From positions 124,001 to 188,000 of the forward strand of contig ML058440.1 in the NCBI GenBank assembly GCA_003013855.2: 64,000 bases of DNA. The letters are read 5' to 3'. The notes below the pieces were generated by a model. The model saw only the letters and a program-made list of their open reading frames with translations, was not told the origin of the DNA and did not search any database. The position numbers and the translations under genes are program-made. This document shows, piece after piece, positions 1 to 11,613 of the stretch (the first letter of the stretch is position 1; each line of letters opens with the position of its first letter). This stretch comes from Liriodendron chinense (lineage: Eukaryota > Streptophyta > Magnoliopsida > Magnoliales > Magnoliaceae).

Positions 1-691
1 GTTAACAAAAAATAAGGCCTATCTCATTCTTCTTCTTTTTTGTTTACTTACCTAAAGGATTTTTTTTTATTTTTTTTTATTTATTTATTTTTTTTATTTA
101 TTTATTTATTTTTTTTTTAAACAAGCCCTCACACCACAATGGGTACTCTGAACCAGAACCTCGTATTGAAACTCTGGTGAGTCTACCATAGGCATGAGCA
201 AGTACCCCAACTTGAGCTGCTCCAAATGATGTATAGGAATAGGATGGATGTCTCGTACCCACACAGTGGACCCCACAGAGCTTTTTATTGCCCGGACTCA
301 GAAGTTGTACACGTGGCATGCATTATCTCTGTTAAACAGGCAAAGTTACGGAATCTTCTGTACTGAAAAGTCACACTACCGAAAATCAGATCGGTGGCCA
401 TTAGTGGCCACTTTATTGTTGAAATATGACTCTGGGATATTTTCATTTTTAACTGTCCAATAAATTTCTACCAGTGCCATATTTAATCAAAATAAGGGTA
501 ATTTTCATTCATGACGCATCTAAACAGAGCTCTGTAATTTGGACAGTTTAATTTGGCTTATCTGTATACTACGTTAACAATTTCTAAGTAATTCTTACCA
601 TGCCATCACTCTCTCCATAGTATCATAGCTTTCTCTTTCGAGTAATGCAAATCAAAGTCATTAACGTGCTAATCCAATTGGTTTTTTTTTA
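1..691. other. intergenic, no gene seen
   Basis: There is a T-rich low-complexity stretch at about 59-119. Positions 127-192 resemble, in inverted orientation, the module at about 4970-5035, which carries a CCCATTGTGG core and a GAGTTTCAATGAGGTC-like run. The rest shows no coding similarity that I recognise. Confidence 0.6.
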
Positions 692-940
692 GGGAAGCAG
701 ATTGCGTACCAAGTAAACTCTGTGGGGCCCATCGTGGATGTATGTGTCCTATCCAAGCCGTTTATCTTTTTTATCATCTCATTGGAGGGGCATCAGCTCA
801 AAATTGAAGTGTATCCAAAGCTCAAGTGGACCACACTACAGGAAACAGTGGGGATGGTCTTTTAGGTCTTTCTTCATAGTGCTAATCTGTGCTTAAAACC
901 CATTATGGCCTTATTGTTGCTAGGATTGGATGAGCTTACA
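692..940. repeat. foldback element, left arm only
   Basis: It starts with a degenerate terminal motif (GGGAAGCAGATTGCGTACC) and passes through GTGGGGCCCATCGTGGATG. It then follows the common left-arm text of this family (GTGGACCACACTACAGGAAAC). The matching right arm is missing after about 940, so this is a truncated copy. Confidence 0.6.
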
Positions 941-1091
941 AAGGGTGAGAACATGGGCCAATAGCTCATCTAGGACAGGAGTGGGGCCCGCACTGATGTG
1001 AGGTGGAACTCACTACTCTCTTCTCTCGGAAATTATCAAGAGTCCGGCAGCAGGTTCAGTTTGTGTACCTTTCAGCACGTTGAAGTGGGAC

Positions 1092-1571
1092 GGAGCAGAT
1101 TAGGTGAGGCCCTGACTCTGGTCCCACGTTGATGTATTTCTGGTCCATCCATCAGTTTTTCCAGCTCATTTTAGGGCATGGTCCTAAAAATGAAGCAGAT
1201 CCAAATCTAAGTAGACCACACAATAAGGATTGAATTCCTACAATTAAAACTTCCTGGGGCACAAAAGTTTTGGATCAAGCTGATATTTGTGTTTTACCTT
1301 TATCCACGTCTGTGTGTGACCTTATCAAAAGGTCGGATGGCAATTAACATTACATTAGATCCTAGGAATTTTTTAACGGTGGCCACTCAGTGACCACTTT
1401 TTCCTTTGGAGTGGTCCATTTGAGATTTCGATCTGCTTCATTTTTTTTGAGATCATGCCGTAAAATGAGCTGGAAAAACTGATGGATGGCGTTGATATAT
1501 AACACATACATCAAGGTGGGCCCCACGGTCAGGACCTCACTCCCTAAGCTGTTACCACCTCATCCGCTCCC
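1092..1571. repeat. complete foldback (palindromic) element
   Basis: The left end reads GGAGCAGATTAGGTGAGGCC and the right end is its approximate reverse complement (CACCTCATCCGCTCC). Left and right arms pair over about 200 bases each around a short loop near CTGATATTTGTGTTTTACC. There is no coding capacity. This is a clear member of the family found throughout the window and non-autonomous. No clean flanking duplication is visible. Confidence 0.8.
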
Positions 1572-1849
1572 CACTGGAACAAGTGGATCCAGCCGTCCAT
1601 CTAGTGGTTTTTACTGTACGGTTCTTGGTTGAACATCACACATCATATGAACAGTGTCCTACAACATCCTACCAGAAATTGATGGCTAGATCATACATCT
1701 GGCCTGGTTTTCAGCTGCCGGCAACATATGGATGGGACCCACTGAAAGGGGAAATCTGTATTTACCGCCCCACCTTCCTCGTGTCAGTAATGGTCAACCA
1801 AAGTTCACACGAATTCCCAGCAATAATGGTTGCAGATAACCGTGTAATA

Positions 1850-2225
1850 ATAACCTCTGTGGGGCCCACCGTGATGTGTGTGTCACGCCATGGTAGGACG
1901 CGAGCTCAAAAACTAGGCCCATCTAAAAGTCAAGTGCACCAGGGAACGAAGGTGATTGAATCCTTCCTGGGCCCACCGCAACGTTTATAAGACATCCAAC
2001 CCGTTGATAAGGCGAGTGAGACCACGATGAAGGGAAACAATAAATATCAGCCTGACCCAACAATTTGGCGGGCCCGAAGAAGGTTTCAATGGTAGTCATC
2101 CCCATCCCAACTTCTATCTGTATTGTGGCCCACTTGAGTTTTAGATCTTCCTGATTATTACCTTCAAGTCGTATCATGAGCTGGCACAAATGATGAATGG
2201 AGTGGATGTTACACAAACGTCATGA
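1850..2225. repeat. diverged foldback element
   Basis: It begins CTCTGTGGGGCCCACCGTGATG and ends with the inverted counterpart (ATGAATGGAGTGGATGTTACACAAACG). Its arms differ from the main family in the middle, for example GCGGGCCCGAAGAAGG, so it looks like an older or separate subfamily. Open frames here are chance. Confidence 0.6.
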
Positions 2226-2254
2226 TTCGCCTTGTGTCGCCATTAGGATGCAGG

Positions 2255-2540
2255 TGCAACAAAAATCTCAGTAGCGCCCACTGTAATCTATGTGTCACAT
2301 CTACTCCGTTCATCTTTTGTGCCGGTTCATATTTAGAACATTAGCCAAAAAATTCAGGCTGATTCAACACTTAAGCAGACCACACCTTAGTCAACAGACG
2401 GACTGAGACGCATACCCCTGAAACCTTGCGGGGACCTATGGTGTGTGGCCCATTTGAGTTCTGTATCAACCCGAGTTTTGAACTATTATTCGATTATGAT
2501 CTGTGCAAACTGATGTACGGATTGGATTTCACACATTCAT
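2255..2540. repeat. partial, diverged foldback element
   Basis: Left-arm-like text (TAGCGCCCACTGTAATCTATGTG) is followed by an inverted remnant (CTGATGTACGGATTGGATTTCACAC). Both termini are eroded. Confidence 0.4.
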
Positions 2541-3238
2541 TAGCTTTTTTTTCGTTGCACGTGTCCTTAACAAAGGGCGAAATGCCCGTAGCGAATCGCC
2601 GTAGCATTACTCCAAGGCAGTCCCGTATCAGTGGGCCCCACCCTGCTGCACCTTTAAGTTAAGGTATGGACCCTTATCCCATCTACCGTCGCTTTTAGGA
2701 TCGCGTTGGGGAACTGATAAACCCCTTTCCTTTATTGGTGCTGAATCATAGCATATCAATTTAAAGGAAAATATACCATACTCTGCCAGGGTATTCCATA
2801 TCATACACATGCATGAATCCACTGTAGGATTGGAATTCATTTAACTCAATCAAAACCGTTCTATATCTATGATCTAGGCCCATACCAAAAGTTCCAGTGA
2901 TGAAGGTTATCGGTCTCAGCATTTTCATCGCTTCCATCAAATAGATAAACGCTATAAAAGAAGAATTAAGAAATGCCAAAAGACTCAGTAAAAAAGTTTT
3001 TAACGGCCAGGAGTCTATGATTTTTCCTCATCCAAAATAAGGTAGTATGAATTGGACGGTTTTGATAGAGTCAAATCATGCCACGTGGATGAAGAGGTCT
3101 GCATGCGTATGTTATAATATGCTCTGGCATAATAAAAATAGAATAACCTATCTATGCTTCCGATCAAAGAAAGAGAAAAGCTTACGAGTTAGGGCAATGT
3201 GCAGTGCCCCGTACTCATGCACATCGAAAACCGTCCAA
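2541..3238. other. intergenic, no gene seen
   Basis: Unique-looking AT-moderate sequence. The short open frames on both strands have no recognisable domain and are not reported as genes. Confidence 0.5.
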
Positions 3239-4130
3239 ATAGTGGGGTCCACTGACCTCCGTGTTGAAATGCAAGCAATCTACCACTGTTAACCACCGGC
3301 CTACTGGTCTGCTGGTCGTTCGTTGGACATGTAAGGGACAGTTAAAAACAGATTTATTTCAATGAGCAGATGCCCATTCCTCAGATGTCAGGATGGCGAT
3401 CCTGACGTTTGGTATATGTCACATTCTTTAAAAGAGGATGAGTAATATGGAATAAGCCAAAATAAAAACATAATTAAAGATGGATGTAAGACCCATCATT
3501 ATCATTTCCAAGCATTTGTTGAAACCATGGTCTTTATTGGTGGCTCAGTTGTAGACTCACGAGAGTTTCAATGAGGTCATGGATGTCAGTACCCATTGTG
3601 GGGTGTGTATAAAAGGCTCATATACCAAGAGTCAATTACACTTGTAAACAATGGAAGTAAATTAAAATGTAATTATAATAATTTTTATACTATAAAATTA
3701 TCATTTTTATTGTGATTAAAATAATGTGGTAAAGTCATTATTACATTCAAATGTAAGTGCTCTAAATGTATAATTACAAAAGTAAATAATTATAACTCAT
3801 TTACAACTATTTACCATTATAATTGAAAAATCAAACATGTTTGTAATATAAGATTATATAGATGTTTAAGTGGTTTGTAAGAGGGTTGTAACATATCCAA
3901 GATGCAATAAATCCCCTATCCTTAACCAAGGCTTAGCCCTGCAAAATGAAAAACTATGCTCCCAATAGACTTCACCTTTGACTTTTTTACTTACGTAATT
4001 TACACTAGTGGATTTTGTAATCTTTTCAAAATTACTTAAAACAAGAAAATAGTAAAATAAATAGTGGAAAGAGAATAATTATTATGGAATGATTCATAGT
4101 TGCATTTTCATAGATAAAAAGGATATTTTA
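3239..4130. repeat. tandem duplication, copy 1 (892 bp, empty site)
   Basis: This block starts at AATAGTGGGGTCCACTGACC and ends at GGATATTTTA. It is followed directly by a second copy with few differences by eye. It contains an uninterrupted GTTGAAACCATGGTC site near 3520-3535, which is the pre-insertion form of the foldback insertion in copy 2. The middle is very AT-rich. Confidence 0.9.
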
Positions 4131-5564
4131 ATAGTGGGGTCCACTGACCTTCGTGTTGAAATGCAAGCAATCTACCACTGTTAACCACCGGCCTATTGGT
4201 CTGCTGGTCGTTCGTTGGACATGTAAGGGACAGTTAAAACAGATTTATTTCAATGAGCAGATGCCCATTCCTTAGATGTCAGGATGGCGATCCTGACGTT
4301 TGGTATATGTCACATTCTTTAAAAGAGAATGAATAATATGGAATAAGCCAAAATAAAAACATAGTTAAAGATGGATGTAAGACCTATCATTATCACTTCC
4401 AAGCATTTGTTGAAACCATGGGGGCGCGGATTTCCTGCGAAAGCCTTACGCAGTAAGTTCCTGTGCTGGGAACCAAAGTGGGGCCCAGAGTGATGGTTTT
4501 GATAAATCCACCCCATCCATCCGTTTTGGGAGCTCATTTTAGGACATGAGAACAAAAATGAACCGGATCCAAGACTCAAGTGGGCCGAAAACGTTAGGAT
4601 TGAACATCCACAGTTGAAATATTTGTGGACCCCAAGGAGTTTCGAATAAGGATTATATTTATGTTTCCAATTCATCCCAGTAGTAGTGACGTTATGAATG
4701 GTATGGATGTCATATAAACATCACTGTGGACCCCAGGGAGGTTTCAACGGTAGTAATTTTCCTACCCACCTTTTCCTTTAGTGAGGCCCACTTAAGTCTT
4801 GGATCCGGTTCATTTTTGTTCTCATGTCCTAAACTGAGCTCCCAAAATGGATGGACGGGGTGGATTTATCCAAAAAACATCACTGTGGGCCCCATCTTGG
4901 TTCCCAGTGTAGGAACTTCCTACACAAGGCTTTCGCAGGAAATCCGCCCCCAAACCATGGTCCTTACTGGTGGCTCAATTGTAGACTCACGAGAGTTTCA
5001 ATGAGGTCATGGATGTGAGTACCCATTGTGGTGTGTGTATAAAAGGCTCATATATCAAGAGTCAATTACACTGGTAAAAAATGGAAGTAAATTAAAATGT
5101 AATTATAATATTTTTATTATATAAAATTATCATCTTTATTGTGATTAAAATAATGTAGTAAAGTCATTATTACATTCAAATGTAAGTGCTGGGCATGTAT
5201 AATTACAAAAGTAAATAATTATAACTCATTTACAACTTTTTACCATTATAATTGGAAAACCAGACATGTTTGTAATATAAGATGATATAGATGTTTAGGT
5301 GGTTTGTAAGAGGGTTGTAACATATCCAAGATGTAATAAATCTCACATCGTTAACCAAGGCTTAGGCCTGCAAAATGAAAAACTATGCTCCCAACACATT
5401 TCACCTTTGACTTTTTTACTTACGTAATTTACACCAGTGGTTTTTGTAATTTTTTCAAAATTACTAAAAACAAGAAAATAGTAAAAAAAATAGTGGAAAG
5501 AGAATACTATAATTATTATGGAATGATTCATAGTTGCATTTTCATAGATAAAAAGGATATTTTA
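4131..5564. repeat. tandem duplication, copy 2 (interrupted by an insertion)
   Basis: This is the second copy of the block at 3239-4130. It repeats the same order of sequence, from AATAGTGGGGTCCACTGACC to GGATATTTTA. It is about 540 bases longer because a foldback element with a 9-base target duplication sits at 4413-4960. The duplication therefore predates the insertion. Confidence 0.9.
4422..4951. mobile_element. Mutator-like foldback MITE with 9-bp target duplication
   Basis: The terminal inverted repeats read GGGCGCGGATTTCCTGCG on the left and, reverse-complemented, GGGGGCGGATTTCCTGCG on the right. It is flanked by an exact 9-base direct repeat AAACCATGG (4413-4421 and 4952-4960). The empty site in the neighbouring tandem copy carries AAACCATGG once. 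A 9-base duplication is typical of the Mutator superfamily. The arms are long and nearly self-complementary and there is no transposase, so it is non-autonomous. Its ends differ from the GGAGCGGATTA ends of the main family. Confidence 0.92.
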
Positions 5565-7239
5565 AAACCCTTTAATGAAAAATGCATTCCCTTTTATGGA
5601 TGTCTTTTCATTAATTATAGCTTCCACCACCATTTAAATTTAAAGTTCATCAAAAAACATTCTAGTAATTTACTAAAAGTCAAAAATAATTACAACTAAC
5701 AAAAACAATAAAAACAGCTAATTATTTGAAAGGAAAAAAAATATAAACAACCACAGTGGAATTTCACTACAATGGGTTTTCAAGCCCATGACCTCATGTT
5801 GAAACTCTTGTGAGCCTACCAATAGCCATGAATACAGGCCCATGTCCGGCAACTGAAACTATGAGTTGTGATTCAAGGAGGGGCCTCATGTTCGAGATCC
5901 GTGCCATTCAATGCTCAATGTGTACCTTCCATATCCAACATCAGGTAGTAAATTCATCACGTGAGTCAGCCATGTGAGATGAATTGGACCTTTAGGACCC
6001 TTTTTTACCAATGGCGTTTCTTGTACAAAACTCATTGAATTCAATCAACCTATATGACGGACTATTACACGAACGAGGTTTCATTTTGAAACTGTTTTGT
6101 ACAACTTTCACACTTCACCATTCCACAATGGTGGAGGATTCATGAAAGTAGAAAGATTAAAAAAGATGTTGTCCACAAAATTCAAGATGAAAGAAATGGT
6201 GAAGTATCGCATGTGTAAAAGTCAAATTAAAGAAGAAATTTTAGAGGATAACTATAAGGTCAGCCATGTTTTACGCTGCACATAACGTTGGGTACGTAGT
6301 AAAAAAGGACTTGATGATCGATGGTCCATCTGATGTATGGCCCTTGCAAGAATCGAATTGTAGAATAGAATTATTGTAGATAGCCGACCCCATTTAGTTG
6401 GAATAATGTTTAGATGTCTAATCATTGGTGCCATTAAACGGTAAGCCTCGCCATGATGATCACCTGCACAAAAAATCAGGCTGGTCCACTCATCAGGTGG
6501 TCCACACTGTTGGAATCAACAGACCACCGACTGTTTGACTCAACATACAGGTTTGAATGGTGATCCTTACGGTCGACCCGATGGCTTTTATGGTACTGAT
6601 TCCCTAAATAGGTAGAATGTTGGCCAGCAAAAAATACTACTGTACCATAAGTTGTGGTACAATTGCCTGTAGGCGATCAGTTGGAACATGAAACTCGAGC
6701 TTTTGTGCACCTACTTTTCAGCCATTGCTTTGCTAACGTTTTTCACAATGGAAAAATAGAACGTTTTAGACACCTGCACTTTTTAATCTGCATACGCCCT
6801 ATTTCACATGGGGGGAAAACTTTCTACTCTGGCAGCGGCAGGAGTTGATATGCAGCCACTTCGATACTAGTAAAGACATTGCATACATGACATATAGGTA
6901 AATTCCAATTAAACTGTTAGAATGTTGTTTCAGTTTAGATGGATTATGAATAAAAATTAACCTTATTTGATTATCGGACTTACGATCGGCAGACATTTAT
7001 TAAATGGTTAATAATGAAAATAAACGGTCAGGGTTTAGAAACATTTTGACCAATCTTATTTGTGACTCTCACTTAATGGTGGAGGATTCCACAATTTAGA
7101 CGGTTTAATTTAAGTTAATACATGCCGTGTGTACAATTTTACTAAGTGCCTGCTATCAAGTGTCATGCTTTTCCATAATCCATGGCAAATAATTCTTTTT
7201 TTTACATCTTAGAACCGGCCGGACGACAATTGCTTCTAA
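5565..7239. other. intergenic, no gene seen; repeat scraps
   Basis: Positions 5760-5835 are an inverted, diverged copy of the module at about 4970-5035. Positions 6460-6600 carry a repeat of a second type (CAGGCTGGTCCACTCATCAGG ... CAGACCACCGACTG). No coding region is recognisable. Confidence 0.5.
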
Positions 7240-7640
7240 CCCTGTTACAGTGCCCCGGGTAACCCAAAGTTCCATAGGGCCCACAGCAATGTCCATGTGA
7301 CGACCACTCCACTCAACAGTTCCATCAGTATATTTTACGATGTAAGCCTAAAATTGAGTAGATCCAAGACTCAATTGGGCCACACCACAAGAAATTGTAA
7401 AAATTGAATGCCCATCACTGAAACCTTACTATGGCCGATGAAAGTTTTCAATCACAATGATATTTGTGTTTTCATTACTTAATGGTGAGAATCATGAATG
7501 GCATATAAAGATCACAATGGCCCCAATAAGGTTTCAATGGTGGGCATTCAATCTCCACTATATCTTGTGGTGTAGCCTACTTGACTTTTAGATCTCTTCA
7601 TTTCTTCTTATTGCCCTTGAAAACTTGCCTTTGAACACAA
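7240..7640. repeat. diverged foldback element
   Basis: Left-arm text (CATAGGGCCCACAGCAATGTC, GGGCCACACCACAAGAAATTG) faces its inverted counterpart (CACTATATCTTGTGGTGTAGCC). The turn is near 7450-7490. The ends are eroded. Confidence 0.6.
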
Positions 7641-9015
7641 TGGTCCCTGACCAATGGAAAATTGTACTTGTTCAATTTATCTCAATACTTATTGTTACAT
7701 AACCACCTAACAAGTTGTAGAATTGTAGGATAAATTTATGATTGCTACCATCCTTACATAGCTATCTTTTATGAGTTAACTAATGGTTAATTGAGATAGA
7801 AGGTTGCCACCATTGGGATTGAAAACTGTGTGCCTGTGTTGTACTTTACAAGAAGGTGTTAGTGCTTGTGAAAATAGGCTCTAAATATTGGATTTATTGA
7901 ACACTTTAATTAAAGGATCAATATAAGGCTTTAAACTAGAAGACCCATCATGCCTGGACTAGCATTGACAAAGTCAAGAGACAAATCAAGTCTTTGGACC
8001 AAAGAGACCCATCATGCCTTAGAGGACACAATTCATCCTTAGACCTAGACACTAACAAGAAGAATCGATTCAGGTCCTCAAATTAGGAGACCAATCATAC
8101 CTAGATTATTATCAATTAGTTTGTGTATGAGTTTTAACTAATCTTTAAAACACATGGAGTTCAAGTTCTTAATGTAATGCACTTTGGCTCACCTTATTAC
8201 ACTTGGTTTACATGGAATTTAAAATAAGGATAGATAGCGATGTTCAATGAAATGATGAAATCAATTGAGCACTTAAGCAAGATTCCCAGACTTTAAATAT
8301 AGAAGAACAATATACAAAAGTTTACAAGGTTGTAGAGCACTATACTAGTGCCTCTCTAATATCATAATTTTTTCTTATAAATAAGATCCAACCCTAGAAG
8401 CAGATCACATAACAAGAGAAATAATTAGACGCCTAAGCCCCCGTAAGGCATCACCGCTTAAAGAAAAGTAAAAAGAGAAATGGAGAAGAGAGAATCTCTC
8501 CTCTCTTCCTTGCCTCCACCCATCCACAAATGTGTGGCCCACTCTGCGTGTGTTGCTCTATGTGCAGCCTTAACCTAGTTTAAAGCAATGGCCAATCTAA
8601 TGGTATGTAATAACAATGATCAAAAGGCGCAATGACCAATATAAAATCAATGTTTTGAATAATTATATAAACTTAATAATATCTAAATGATGATCACTTT
8701 AAAATATCTTGCCAAACTGAAAGATACAGGGAATGGCACCCAAAAAAAAAAAAAAATCAAAGTAAGCCCTTTGGGATACACGGGCAGGGCTGCTGCGTGT
8801 GAAATTACAATGTCTGCCCATCGTCACCGTGAACATGCCACCTGTGAAGGACATTTGAAGGTATGCCCCGTGGTGAAAATCACGATCTCCAAAATTAAGT
8901 TGATCCACTCGTTTGGCGGGCCACACCTGAGGGTCAAATCAGACCATCCCCTGTCCGTTGATTCCAACGGTATGGCCAACCTTACGAGCCAAAGAGATCT
9001 TGATATTGTGAATTT
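7641..9015. other. intergenic, no gene seen
   Basis: The sequence is AT-rich. Positions 8760-8990 contain the second repeat type (GTTGATCCACTCGTTTGGCGGG). A poly-A run lies at 8740-8756. I recognise no conserved protein. Confidence 0.5.
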
Positions 9016-9161
9016 GGATCCTCTGTTGGCTCCAAGCTGGAAAACCTTACTTGAAGCTTTTTTTATTGGTCCACATAATCACATAAATATATAACCTGAT
9101 AAATATATAACCTGATGTGGACCAATGAAAAAGCTCCAAACATGAAGCCAACAGAGGATCC
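9016..9161. repeat. short hairpin-forming inverted repeat
   Basis: GGATCCTCTGTTGGCTCCA at the left edge pairs with TGAAGCCAACAGAGGATCC at the right edge. AAGCTTTTTTTATTGGTCCA pairs with TGGACCAATGAAAAAGCT further in. The loop holds AAATATATAACCTGAT twice in tandem. It could be a small foldback MITE; no target duplication is obvious. Confidence 0.75.
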
Positions 9162-9523
9162 GGCCTCTGCTATTATGTCATGTAATCTTCATGGTGGGCC
9201 CAACGTTAGCAAGGTAGGGAGGATTTTTTTCGTTCAGAAATGTACGGCATTTAATCATATTCGGAAAAAAAATGCTAACAAAGCAATCCCAACCATCCAC
9301 TTGGCGTATCAAATGGATGGTTAAAGAATAATGGTGAAACGTCCTCCTCCAATGGCTAAAACTAAAAAGGTTGCTTCCATCCATTCAGTTGTTTAAGTGA
9401 TGCTGCATCCACAGCTGAATCAGCGATTTTTCGATGGCCTGGATCCCGGACAGCTGCACCACGCGTACGGCGATGAGTGCTCCATCTTTAAACCGGTGGT
9501 AAAAATTAAGATAGGGGAGGATT
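9162..9523. other. intergenic, no gene seen
   Basis: Unique sequence between the small hairpin and the next foldback element. No coding or RNA feature is recognisable. Confidence 0.4.
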
Positions 9524-9932
9524 CGGTGGATCCCTGACTGTGAGGCCCACAGTGATGTATGTGCCTTACATCCACACCGTCCGTCCGTTTTGACATCTCA
9601 TTTTAGGGTATGATCCCGAAAACGAAGCAGATCCAAATCTCATGTGGACCGCACAACTGTAAACAGTGGTGATTGAATACCCACCATTAAAAACTTCTCC
9701 CTGTTGATAAGGTCCAAAAAGATCTGGATGAAGGCACCACACAAATAACAGCTCGCCTGAAGAAGTTTTTAATGGTCAATCACCACCGTTTCCTGTGGTG
9801 TAGTCCACCTGAGATTTGGATCTACTTCGTTTTTGGGATCGTGCCCTAAAATGAGCTGTCAAAACGGATTCACCGCGTGGATGTAAGGCAAAAACATTAC
9901 GGTGGGCCCCAACACTGTGGGATCCACCCACC
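9524..9932. repeat. complete foldback element
   Basis: GGTGGATCCCTGACTGTGAGG at the left faces CACTGTGGGATCCACCC at the right. The arms follow the family text throughout (GATCCAAATCTCATGTGGACC against GGTCCACCTGAGATTTGGATC type). It lies about 0.6 kb beyond the 3' end of the EXORDIUM-like gene. Confidence 0.8.
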
Positions 9933-10521
9933 ACAAGGGAAAGCAGTTCTGAGCTATTTAGACCCGCTCATACTGATAGACAGACCCACCGTCTTTACTC
10001 ATGGCACTACAAACAAGACAAAAATGTACTGACGCGTCTCCATCCCTCATACGTCAACGAGTGTGGTTGAATTTCCCTGCTCACTCCTGCATTGCCAGCT
10101 CACTCCTAGATATTTTCTTACAAAATTATGAAAAGCAGAAAGCCACTCTTTTCTTTAATTCTCAAAAAAGTTGCAAAACAAGCTTACTAATAAGTGATTA
10201 ATGCCTTCATTCATCTCTTTGTACAACTATCCTTACCACACACGTGGCAGCGAAAAAAGCTAAATAATAATCATAATCCTAAACATATATATGATAGTTC
10301 ACCACCATTTTCAAAATTATAATCCATCATCCACCGTCCGCATGCATTGCATCACTGTGGAAATCCGACAATCGAAATCGCAATGGCCCGCTAAAATTAC
10401 AGCTGGTATCACAAACACAACCTATCAACGGTCCTGGCCACATAAGCGCCACATGCAGGGTGGATATATCTTCTTTAAGTGGTGGTGAACCATCACTGTT
10501 TCCAGATAACAGCTTTTCCGA
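9933..10521. other. downstream flank of the EXORDIUM-like gene
   Basis: This should include the 3' untranslated region and poly-A region of the minus-strand gene that ends at 10522. I cannot fix the cleavage site. No other gene is seen. Confidence 0.4.
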
Positions 10522-11607
10522 TCAATGATCGAGAGTATTAGGACCCATGCAATAGTTGTACACCGGGTGCCAAATCCACTGGACCAAGAACCTCCGTCCG
10601 ATTCCGTTTAGATTATACGTGGCACCATCGTCGTCGTTCAGCATCTGTCCCGTATATGACCCACCTCCGCCGGTGCCGTATATACCCTCGCACAGGTCGG
10701 CAATCTCTGTGGGAAAGCTGGGGTCCTGGCCTGCATACCAGGCATTGATGAGCGGGTTGGTTGCCAGCTCAGCAAGCTCGTGGGCGATGACGCTGACCAT
10801 TCCGTCAACGCCGATATCTCCATTTGGCGGTTTCAATGCCTTCAAGCCCGGTATGTAACCCGGTACAGAGAAGGGGTAGGCGCACACGCCTGGGCACTGC
10901 GTGGCGGAGTTGCCCACCCAGGCGTACGGTAGCGTGTAGCCTACGATGGAAGGGAAAGTGAAGTAGTGGAAGCCGCACACCTGACCGCAGAAGTCCTGCA
11001 CGTGCACGTCATCTGAGGTGAGGAGGAGGTAGAGCCCACCTCGGGGGTTGATCGGGAGCGGACGCTTTGACGCGAACACGGCGCTTTTGATGACGGACTG
11101 GATCGAGAGGCGGGTGAGGGATTTGCCGTGGGAGTAGAAGCGATCGTCCTTCTCTGCGCCGAGGCGCACGGTACCGGTGATGTTGGCGCCGGTTTGGTCC
11201 GTGTAGAGGCGGATGATGTCCCACCACCCCGAGACGGAGGGGGACTTAGCTTGCACGGCAGGGATCGAGCGGAGGAAGGAGCGGATGATTTGCTTCTGGG
11301 AAGGCTGCCACGTGCCGTACCAGATGGGGTGGACTGTGATGTTGGCTGTGAGGACGGGACCCATGTGATACTTGAGGTGTACGATTTCGGATGATCCCTC
11401 ATATTTTTTCGAGTTTCCAAGGTCGAGGGAGGTTGCGTTTGCGAAATGGTGGGGCCACGGGCGCCATCCCAGGACTGGGGTGCTTATGAGGAAGAGCGGT
11501 AGCAGGAATAGAGCCAGAGCCGGGACCGGGATTGCCGGATACCGGCCGACACTATTCTGGTGCATGTTAGCGGGGTGGCGAGTGAGAAAGGGATTTCTGC
11601 TTCTCAT
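10522..11607 (-). CDS. EXL3-like: EXORDIUM-like protein (PHI-1 family), secreted
   Basis: A single uninterrupted frame of 361 codons encodes a phosphate-induced-1 / EXORDIUM family protein. In plants these are apoplastic proteins linked to brassinosteroid- and carbon-dependent cell expansion; their biochemical activity is unknown. A hydrophobic stretch at residues 28-47 (ALALFLLPLFLISTPVLG core) is a signal peptide or anchor. The PHI-1 domain runs from about 75 to 355. It includes the conserved block VIAHELAELATNPLINAWY (HELAE at 276-280), the Cys pairs C207/C211 and C238/C242, and the DLCEGIYGTGGGGSYTGQ block. N57, N89 and N142 sit in glycosylation sequons. Length is usual for the family and most like the EXL3 group by memory. 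The gene is much richer in G+C than its surroundings. The first ATG overlaps a TATATA run; the next in-frame ATG at 11565 (residue 15) still keeps the whole signal peptide and may be the true start. Confidence 0.93.
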   Translation of the reverse strand: MRSRNPFLTRHPANMHQNSVGRYPAIPVPALALFLLPLFLISTPVLGWRPWPHHFANATSLDLGNSKKYEGSSEIVHLKYHMGPVLTANITVHPIWYGTWQPSQKQIIRSFLRSIPAVQAKSPSVSGWWDIIRLYTDQTGANITGTVRLGAEKDDRFYSHGKSLTRLSIQSVIKSAVFASKRPLPINPRGGLYLLLTSDDVHVQDFCGQVCGFHYFTFPSIVGYTLPYAWVGNSATQCPGVCAYPFSVPGYIPGLKALKPPNGDIGVDGMVSVIAHELAELATNPLINAWYAGQDPSFPTEIADLCEGIYGTGGGGSYTGQMLNDDDGATYNLNGIGRRFLVQWIWHPVYNYCMGPNTLDH

Positions 11608-11613
11608 ATATAG
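11606..11613 (-). promoter_or_regulatory. possible TATA box of the EXORDIUM-like gene
   Basis: Read on the minus strand the sequence is CTTCTATATATGAGAAG, so a TATATA run overlaps the most upstream ATG. If this is the core promoter, transcription starts downstream of that ATG and translation would begin at 11565 with a very short leader. If it is not, the leader is longer and the upstream ATG is used. Confidence 0.4.
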
